Made by a program: the position numbers and the translations under genes. Below, in pieces: positions 56,495 through 64,000 of a stretch of 64,000 nt of DNA. The stretch is from the NCBI RefSeq assembly GCF_002105155.1, contig NW_019028979.1:1302001-1366000 (forward strand). The letters run 5' to 3'. The first letter of the stretch is position 1, and every line of letters starts with the position of its first letter. Source of the stretch: Lobosporangium transversale (lineage: Eukaryota > Mortierellomycota > Mortierellomycetes > Mortierellales > Mortierellaceae). Below the pieces are notes generated by a model. The model ran no database searches and was not told the DNA's origin. It was given only the letters and a program-made list of their open reading frames with translations.

Positions 56495-57438
56495 GTTTGA
56501 TTGATTGTTGTCTCTATTGGCAAAATTATTAGATATAAGGTTGTAGATTTTTGCAAAAAAACAAAAAACAAGGATGGGAGTGAAGAGAAGGAATCTGGAC
56601 AAGAGAGGAGAGAGAGAAAAGACAAAGAGAGCAACAGAGAGAGTAGAGAAAAAGAGAGATAAACATCCACCTCTTATCCCTATGATGCGATCGATTTGTG
56701 TAGAGTATGTTTACTGGGATCAAATGTTATTTTGGGCGCCTAGGCTCGTCGGCGCGGCGTAGACACAGGATGAATCTGCATGGGCGCACACGCACGAGCT
56801 ATTTTCCACAACAACCAAGATGCACAAAGCACACATGTTTTTGTGAACGAGAGCCCATTGCCATCAAACCTTGTCAAAAAAAATTGCTGATCCATCTCTC
56901 TGTCAAGGACATTTAAAAGGTTTTTATATGAATATAGCGACAATGTGCATACATAGTATTAGGAACCTTAAGAAAATCGTATCGATATGAAAAGATCTAG
57001 AATGGCCATTGTTCTGTCTAATACCTTCCTAAGTTCGTTTAGTGGTTTATTCTTAATACAAAACATGGGCGCAAAAAAAATAAAATAAATAAAAGGGCAA
57101 ATCTTGTACTTCATTTGAGCCTTCACTCAAACACCAACTTTTGTTACCAGAGATTTGTAGCTTTAGAAGGCGCTACATTGCTTTTACGCGTTTTTTTTTT
57201 TTTTTTTTACTTGTTTGTTTCTCTGTTTGCTTGTTCGTTTGAATGAAGGATTTCACATGTGTACATGTATGTGTGCGATAGGTTAGAGGAGATTTTCATC
57301 AAAGGTAGTTTTATTATTAACAATTAACAATCCTCAAAATTGTCTTTTTTTAGTTTCTAGCATAGCCACAACTTAGAATTTCAATCTTCTATTCGTAAAA
57401 AAAGATGGGCAGAGCAGAGACCATCTTGGCTTGAACAA
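56495..57438. other. Intergenic, no gene supported
   Basis: Promoter side of the lyase gene (GA/CT-rich around 56570-56670) and 3' flank of GET4. A run of about 18 T lies near 57191-57208. No gene is seen. Confidence 0.4.
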
Positions 57439-57696
57439 TCAGTCCATTTCTTCGATAGTAGGCTGTGATGGCTGTGCTTCTTCTGCCCCTGCGCCCAGTG
57501 CTGGCCGTGACGACGATGCTGGTGGTCCTGAGAAGAGACTGCTCATTAGATCTGCTAACAAGTTAGCCTGTTTTGGTGCCCTAACCCCAAAGAACAGCTC
57601 TCCAATAGTCGCCATCATCTATATTTGTTTGTTTATGTAAAATAGTTATCAGTTTTATATCGTACTTGAAGCATAAGGGATTGCCACTACAATGCA

Positions 57697-57737
<41 letters not shown>

Positions 57738-59129
57738 GAATAATCACTTACCGCGCCAAAATTCTCGTCAATGGACAGAATACCTTTATACTTTGCAGAA
57801 AGCTGCTTAAAGAGAGCAGGGTTACCGGTTTCACAGGACAAGAGCAACAGCTGTGTAAAATTGAGCAGTGAGGACTTGAAGGTCTGCACAGTTTTGGTAG
57901 AACCTGAAGGGGTGTTATACTTTTGTTCTGATGCCAAATAGGTTGATGGCAATCGCTCTACAAATGTTTTATAAACAACATTAGCATCGCGTAAATTTTT
58001 CATTGATAATTCCTGAAGGACACCGCGTAACAGGTATGCGCCCTTATCATGACTAGGTTCCATTTCTGACCACTCGAACAAGGCAAGTCCCAACGCCTCT
58101 GCACTTTCTTGTGTTCCTACTAACAGATGTGCCTCTGCTTGAGCGTAGTCCTTTTCTGGGTGCGTCCCACATTGGAATAAAGTCATAGTAATTGATAATA
58201 ATGATAAAAAACAATAACAATAACAATAAAAAGTCAGATGCCGCTCATGCAATAGTTTCGCAAACCTGTTAAAGGCTATGTGTGATTCATGCTTTAATAT
58301 ACCTCTCCAGAACAACAATCCCACATAGTGTTGAATCAGAGGATCGCCCTCCCGGTACTCTCCATTGTATCCAGACCAGCTAGATTGAAGGGTTTTTTGT
58401 AATAAGGTGAAGGATAAATAACAATAATAAAGATTCAACAATCAATTTCCAGGAGTTGCCAATTTACTCAATATTAGCTAACAGTCGTCAATTGCAGCGC
58501 GGTATAGTTTACCTGATAGCCCCTTGGAGAAATGATCTACGTTGAGTGTTCTCGGGTCCCATCAAGTCAGCAAGATCGAAAATACGATCTATCCATTATT
58601 GTTAAGGATATGTCAGTATTCCTAATACATCAAAAATAGGATAATTCCTTAACTAGCAATCCTTTTTTTTTTTTTTTTTTTTTTTTTTACCTCGAGATTC
58701 TTCTGTGACAGGAATCTTTGCCTGATTGTAGACATCAATAAGGTATATTGCCAAGTCTGTTCCTGAGTTGCCCTGCTTATGCTTCAACAGAAGCATTGCT
58801 CCAGAGTGCAAAAGATCGATCGCATCATTGTAATTTTGAGCCTTGACATAGCTGATAAAATAAATAAAAATGTTAAGGGTATGAATAATATTAGTAGTGG
58901 AAAACATCTTGCCTTGTGAATTAATTATGGTCGTTATTATTTGATTTCAACTAAAGGGATGTCCTGTTTTTTCATGTTCCTGACTTGTAAAGAGAAAAGA
59001 AAAAGGATGAAGACAAACGTACCGATTGGCTACAGTACGGTACATCTGATGGGCCTCATAATAGTTTCCGTCACCCACAGACTTTTCTAGTTTCTTCAAT
59101 GTTTTTGCAGTTCCTCTTGCGGCGGCCAT
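57439..59129 (-). CDS. GET4: GET4 (TRC35), 6 exons, one frame problem
   Basis: Exons: 59129-59023, 58851-58691, 58589-58513, 58379-58303, 58155-57752 and 57618-57439; about 320 residues. Get4 with Get5 bridges Sgt2 to Get3 and hands tail-anchored proteins on for ER insertion. Family features: LKKLEKSVGDGNYYEAHQMY at the N-terminus, YNDAIDLLHSGAMLLL, helices such as AEAHLLVGTQESAEALGLAL, and LLLSCETGNPALFKQLSAKY. The last exon adds FFGVRAPKQANLLADLMSSL and a disordered tail. In exon 3 the frame that starts correctly (DRIFDLADLMG) must shift by one base to reach the conserved RRSFLQGAIS and the correct phase for exon 4. The shift maps to a run of four C at 58558-58561 on the plus strand. Alternatively, a weak GTAGAT donor at about 58540 restores phase but loses the conserved helix. 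Confidence 0.88.
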
Positions 59130-59559
59130 AATGAATGCTCTTTCCTTGTTGTTGGTGATGTAGCTTTGAAGGAGGAATGAGATGGTTTCGTCGCGTATCC
59201 TTGCGTTTTCTATGGTCTTCCACGCTCCTATCTGTGGCTCAGCACAAATTCTGTTCGCTCCGAGCAGTCACCCACTTTCTTTTCTTCATTCATTCCCTCC
59301 ACATTCTTTCATTGCAAGAGGAAGCAAAACATTCCACACAATCTCGACCTCGTTTTTCTTCATTACTTCGTTAACCGACTTTCCTTTTTTTTTTTTTTTT
59401 TTTTTTTTTATATTTTTTGTTGTCCTTCGTCTCGCACTCTCTCACTCCTTTTTTTTTATTCAATTTTATTTTATTTCCCTCGCACACGACTGGCTTTGCC
59501 CAGATTTTTTTTTTTTCTTTGACAAACTCTTGGTACTCTTTCTATTTTACAACTCAGCC
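59130..59559. promoter_or_regulatory. Divergent promoter region between GET4 and CRT10-like gene
   Basis: The start codons of the two divergent genes are 430 bp apart, so both promoters must lie here. The plus-strand half towards the CRT10-like gene is strongly CT/T-rich, with a run of about 26 T at 59385-59410, as is usual upstream of fungal genes. No TATA box stands out. Confidence 0.5.
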
Positions 59560-62500
59560 ATGGGGATCTATCGACCTTTAGTGGTAAACAAAATAAAAAA
59601 AAAAAAAACCATTATTGTTTCCCTTTTCTTCTCAAGAATCAAAGCATTATCTTTTCTAATATGAAGGGTCTCTAATTTCATTATTTGATTATTATTAGGT
59701 GACGGCTTTAATAGAAGGATGTCAAATCCCAGCATGTGGTGTGCCCGCTACAATGGTACATGTTTATATTTATAGTCATCAATTGAAATTAAGCTTTCAA
59801 CAAAGTTCCCTTTTGTCTTATATGACGCCTGATCCAGGTTATTGAATAATGACTGTAATAAATATATATGCATATAGAGAATGAACCTAATGGCTTCTAG
59901 CAGGGAGGATCCAAGGATACTCTACATTGGTATGAGGCTCTCCATTTTACACTTTTTTTTTGTCTGTTGTCTTCTACATTTTTTTTTTTCTAAATAACCG
60001 ACACTTTATAGTCAACGGTGACAAGATTCTTGTGTATCATTTCTCAACGCTCACACCTTCGGGAATGCCCACTCTTTCAAATTGGCTCTCTGACCCAAGA
60101 TGCACAAACGATGTAAAGAATACTAACTTAAACGAACGAACTTCTTGAGAAGAAGCTGAGAAAAAAAACAGAAAATGACCTTTTTTTTTTTTTGGTTCAT
60201 GTTTTTGGGTGTAATTAGCATGTCAATGATAGAACAATCAATGTAATGAAGATTGGATACCTTGGCACAGAGGAGGTCCTGGTAACTGCTGATGAAACCG
60301 GTGATGTCTGTGTATGGTTCACTATGAACCTTCGGCGTGATCCACTGTTACTGAGGTGAGGTTTGATATCGAAGTTTTTATTTCTTTAAATTTAGTTCAA
60401 AGTTTATCGGTAAATGCGAGGAATTTTGCTTATTCATACTTTCTATTTTTTTTCTTTTTTCCTTCCTAACTCTGCCCGGTACATAGTGTTGGGAAGTCTG
60501 CATGGGGGATCGCCATTCATTCAGAGCAGCGTCTGATCGCTATATCGTGCAATGCTCATACTGTCACTGTGTTTCATTGTGGAATTGACTCTTGTTGGTC
60601 TCAGCGAGTATTGTCCAGAGATAATTCATCAACCAGGACAGATAATGGAGCAGGAGCAATATTAACAAATGTAGCTTCGTTAGCTACTTCAACTCCACTC
60701 CCATCATTCGAACCTCATATCGAGCACACCTCACAACAAATCCTTCGTGGACATCAACACAACATTCCTTCAGTCACATTTTCACGCTGCGGGAATTTTC
60801 TTGCTACAGCGTCAGTGGATCGTACTTGTAGGACCTGGCGTCTATCGGATGGACAACAAATCCAACATAAATCATTAGGGCCCCTTTGGGGCTGGGGGGT
60901 CTGTTTTGTGGATAAAGATGACTCCTGGATGACTCTTTCTCGACAAGAATATAAGCAGATCCCAAAAGACCATTTGCATCCAGGCAAATTGCCTGGTCAG
61001 AATGTCAGAGATTCTCCATTATCAACCACTGCGTTTTCACAACGACGATTACCCCCTGGAAGGGATTATCGAATGGTTCGGAGTCGATGGTTTGCTGGCC
61101 CGTTACATAATACTTCATGTGACGAGCTTGATAGTGATGATGAAGATCCTCGGAGGAGCCGTGGTGATGCTGATGGAGCGGACGAAATAGATTACATGGA
61201 TGATCGAGATGCAGCCTTATTTGGGATGGACGATGATGAAGGCGAAGATGAATGGGAGGACACGAGTACTGATGGAGGAGAAGGACATGAAAGAGATGTA
61301 GAAGAGCAAGAGGAAGAAGAAGTAGGAGAGACGATGGATGAGGGTGATGATTTAGAAAACGAATTCGGGCGACGGGGTCTAGAGGCGATTCTGCAGCCAA
61401 TACAACATTCGGATGTTTCTGCCGATACAGGTGACGATGCAGATATCGAGGGTACTGGTATCGATACAGAAGATGGTGGTGGCACTACTACAGAAGATGG
61501 TGCTGGCACTAGGTCTTCAACCGTACTTGCACAGCGGAGCCATCGGACAGATGTCCGGAGGCCGAGCGTTGCAGCAGCGGCCAGATCGTCAATCCAACAG
61601 CAAGGAGAGTCCTCATCAGAACATGAAGTACTAAAAGCGTCTATGTCATCAGCACGTACCACAGAGTCAAACATTGCTATTATGGACAAAATTGATGATA
61701 ATGCGTCCGGCGGCCGAGGAGATCATCTTGATCAGTCACTGCCTCAGGAAGTTATAGAAGCTCGGGAATGGGCAATCAATGTAGATCCGAATGCTTTCAC
61801 AGCTTATATATGCACACAACAAATTAGTGAAGGATCGCTGTCCTCCCAGCTCCGAAACCATCGCAACCGGAGATTAGGCATCGGAACAAAAGCAACGGCA
61901 GCATCAGAGCTTATTGCGGCCCAAAGATCTGTGCCGCCCTCCACGTCAAACCTGCTATCAATGCCGTCACCTTCACTTTCACATTCCACCCTAACATTAC
62001 CTCCGCTACCAGCATCATCACAACCACAGCCTTCATTGCCCTCAGAGCTTTTACTCTGTGCAACAGCTCGCAACATTTATCTCCTCAGTCAAGATCATCC
62101 ACCACCACCAAATAGGCGTACAAAAACATATAGCTCGAGACTAGCATCGGCAAGAGACTCTTTGGAAAGCCTCCAGTCAGACCCTCCTGATGAAGGCTTG
62201 ATTACCCATAATGAGCTGTTGATGTGGCACAGTAACCTATTTCAAGACGAAGACCCCGACTACGATTCAGATCCGTATTATGACTATACTATGGATGAGC
62301 TTATGGGCACTGCGGACGATGATAGCAATAGTGGTGATAGTGAGAGTGATGATGACAACGATGACGATGACCCTTATGCGCATCACCACCATCACGATAA
62401 TGATGTTGACATGGATGATCAGGATGATGAGGAGGAAGGAGTCCAGGAAGGAGGAGAAGGTCAGATTCCAGCTCTTTATACTATCTCTGTCGCACGTGCA

Positions 62501-63202
62501 GCTGTTGCAAGAGCCGACGGACGACGATTTCATTTCCTGGAACATTTTGATCGCATCTTCAATATATTGCTGATCCCGGAACTAAATGTCCTCATTGCAG
62601 CCAGCCAGAAGGGCGCAGTGACCATTTTTCGGTTGCTGAAGGTCTTAGACGATCCATCATGCTCAGAAACTTTGACAGCTGAAACTGCTACATCAGCAGC
62701 AGGAGCATCGTCGACAACATTGCCCACGGGCTCAACGCGAAAAGGGAGTGTAGCAGAGTGTAGCATTAGCAGTATGGAGCATAAGCTTACTGGAGACGCG
62801 CTGACAGGAGCAGGAGTAGACAACGAGGCAAGAAAGAGAATGAAAAAGAAGGCAGCGGCAGAGGGCGAAGGGATGGACCATTCAAACGATGACAAGAGCC
62901 AGCATAACAGCCGCGACCATGACCGTGACAAAGAGCATGAGCCAAAGTTTAAAGCTACCAACAAGCCCGTGGAACGATTCGTACTCTTCCCAGAAGTATA
63001 TCTTCCTCGGCTGGAGCCCCCACCACAGCCACTCTTTGGTGTCTCGGTCGTCCCTCTATGTTCGCCTTCATCTTCGTCAGCATCTGCATCATCAGTGTTC
63101 CTGTTGCATCTGGCCTATATTGACACTCAGTTTTATAGTTATGAAATCCGTCTTCGAAACGAAAAGGATGATACTGTCGCTTTGAATAACATTTTTGTAT
63201 AG
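59560..63202 (+). CDS. CRT10: CRT10-like WD40 protein, 6 exons
   Basis: Exons 59560-59583, 59699-59755, 59878-59929, 60012-60112, 60219-60355 and 60487-63202; 1028 residues, every junction in phase. Short 5' exons encode GVPATM/RMNLMASS, VNGDKILVYHF and GTEEVLVTADETGDVCVWF, the start of the Crt10 fold, followed by SAWGIAIHSEQRLIAISCNA. A clear WD40 repeat follows (ILRGHQHNIPSVTFSRCGNF then LATASVDRTCRTWRL) with PLWGWGVCFVDKDDSW. Long acidic, disordered insertions separate the propeller blades. Near the C-terminus are LLIPELNVLIAASQKGAVTI and FLLHLAYIDTQFYSYEIR, also typical. In yeast, Crt10 regulates ribonucleotide reductase genes through an Rtt101-Mms1 ubiquitin ligase link. Family call good; function by analogy. 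Confidence 0.82.
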
Positions 63203-63241
63203 TATATATAGTTTATCAAGAGACTTTCTTCCTCTTTGATT

Positions 63242-63276
<35 letters not shown>

Positions 63277-63395
63277 GGCTGTAAACGAATAAGGTTCATG
63301 TGAGAGGTTTTGTAATATTGGCACTATAGTTTTTTTTATTAGGCGACGTTGCAGCTTTAATGTCATGCTTCTGAACATCTTTGAAATATTCTTAT
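63203..63395. terminator. Convergent 3' flank with long T run
   Basis: Gap between two convergent genes, with about 28 T at 63246-63273. It presumably holds both polyadenylation regions. Confidence 0.35.
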
Positions 63396-64000
63396 CTATA
63401 TCAAGATATAGTCATCTAGATCCTCTGCCACTGCAGGATGGTCACCTTCCGTGGCATTGCTCTTGTCTTGAGAATCAAGGCTTGCTTGAATTTGAGTACT
63501 TTTATGTTCGGATGTCTGTTCCTGTATTTGATCCTGTGCTTGTTCTTGGGCTTGATTCTGATGATTAATAGAGACAGGTGTAGACATGCGGATGTCCTCT
63601 CTGTCCTCCGAGGTATCGTCAAGGCGCATGGGTGACTCATTTCCTTGCTCATGCCCCTGCTCCTGCTCCTGCTCCTGCTCTTGTTGCTCAACATGCGATG
63701 CGTGGCGATGATGCCGCTGAGTAGGGTAATAAGGACAGGTCGACAAGTGTGATCGGGAGCCCAATGTCAATGATGACATTTCATATTGCTCAATCATTGC
63801 TGTACTAGCACTCGTTCTGAAAGTTGATGATGATGATGAGCCAGAGCCAGAGCCAGAGCCAGAGAGACATTGATTGCTCTCTGCTTCAAGTGTCTCCTGC
63901 GATGGATATGTATAGTGATGATGGAGATGCTGTCGAAGATGCTGACGCTGGAAATCGAGTAATTGACGCTGCTGCTTCATTAGCTTTCTCATTTCTGCAT
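63396..64000 (-). CDS. 3' part of a Q/E-rich protein, runs off window
   Basis: The frame is open from the right edge to a stop at 63396, so this is the C-terminal 200 residues or so of a larger gene. The composition is low-complexity: Gln/His at the start (QQRQLLDFQRQHLRQHLHHH), Gly-Ser repeats (SGSGSGSG, encoded near 63840-63865), Glu-Gln repeats (EQEQEQEQ, 63650-63685) and an acidic end EDLDDYILI. No domain is visible. It may be the disordered tail of a regulatory protein. Confidence 0.6.
   Translation of the reverse strand, partial: AEMRKLMKQQRQLLDFQRQHLRQHLHHHYTYPSQETLEAESNQCLSGSGSGSGSSSSSTFRTSASTAMIEQYEMSSLTLGSRSHLSTCPYYPTQRHHRHASHVEQQEQEQEQEQGHEQGNESPMRLDDTSEDREDIRMSTPVSINHQNQAQEQAQDQIQEQTSEHKSTQIQASLDSQDKSNATEGDHPAVAEDLDDYILI

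Noticed and set aside
63840-63866. GAGCCA tandem array that could be read as a small repeat array or CRISPR-like
   Set aside because: It is a coding Gly-Ser microsatellite within the right-edge gene; no spacers.

Overview
The window looks like nuclear DNA of an early-diverging filamentous fungus. Mucoromycota is likely, and Mortierellomycotina (Mortierella/Lobosporangium-like) is my best guess. The reasons are GT-AG introns of mostly 75-200 bp, AT-rich gene-poor intergenic DNA with more than 25 long A or T homopolymers, three large F-box/leucine-rich-repeat genes of the kind expanded in that group, and single-copy fungal housekeeping genes (QCR7, GET4, TYW1, TEL2, a CRT10-like gene). The lineage call is inference; no rRNA or marker was compared.

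Layout. 0-7.4 kb: a Q/H-rich orphan protein (+), a PARP-type zinc-finger protein (-, 2 exons) and a C2H2 transcription factor (-). 7.4-12.3 kb: a gene desert. 12.3-13.2 kb: QCR7 (+, 2 exons). 13.5-19.4 kb: two intronless F-box/LRR genes (+ and -). 21.1-22.8 kb: a KCH-like fungal K+ transport protein (-, 3 exons), with a foldback element just upstream. 24.6-25.6 kb: a decayed coding segment, possibly retroelement-derived. 25.8-29.8 kb: TEL2 (-, 8 exons). 30.0-33.4 kb: a third F-box/LRR gene with a hydrophobic C-terminal tail (-).

34.6-51 kb is an accessory, repeat-rich tract. It holds a 2.3-kb inverted-repeat element, a tRNA-Thr(AGU), a tRNA-like head joined to a 5'-truncated LINE fragment with an open RNase H frame, further LINE 3' ends in both orientations, a small secreted protein gene, a Tc1/mariner copy with terminal repeats and TA duplications, a second decayed Tc1 copy, and a 167-bp hAT-type miniature element with a perfect 8-bp target duplication.

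51.3-64 kb returns to housekeeping genes: TYW1 (-, 4 exons, wybutosine synthesis), a membrane-anchored alginate-lyase-family protein (-, 2 exons), GET4 (-, 6 exons, with a reading-frame problem), a divergently transcribed CRT10-like WD40 gene (+, 6 exons), and the 3' part of a Q/E-rich gene running off the right edge.

The genes do not form a pathway. The housekeeping genes act separately in the respiratory chain, tail-anchored protein insertion, tRNA modification, PIKK (phosphatidylinositol-3-kinase-like kinase) stability and RNR control. The F-box proteins are presumably SCF substrate adaptors. Exon boundaries were assigned by hand from splice signals, reading phase and recalled family conservation; no alignment was run.
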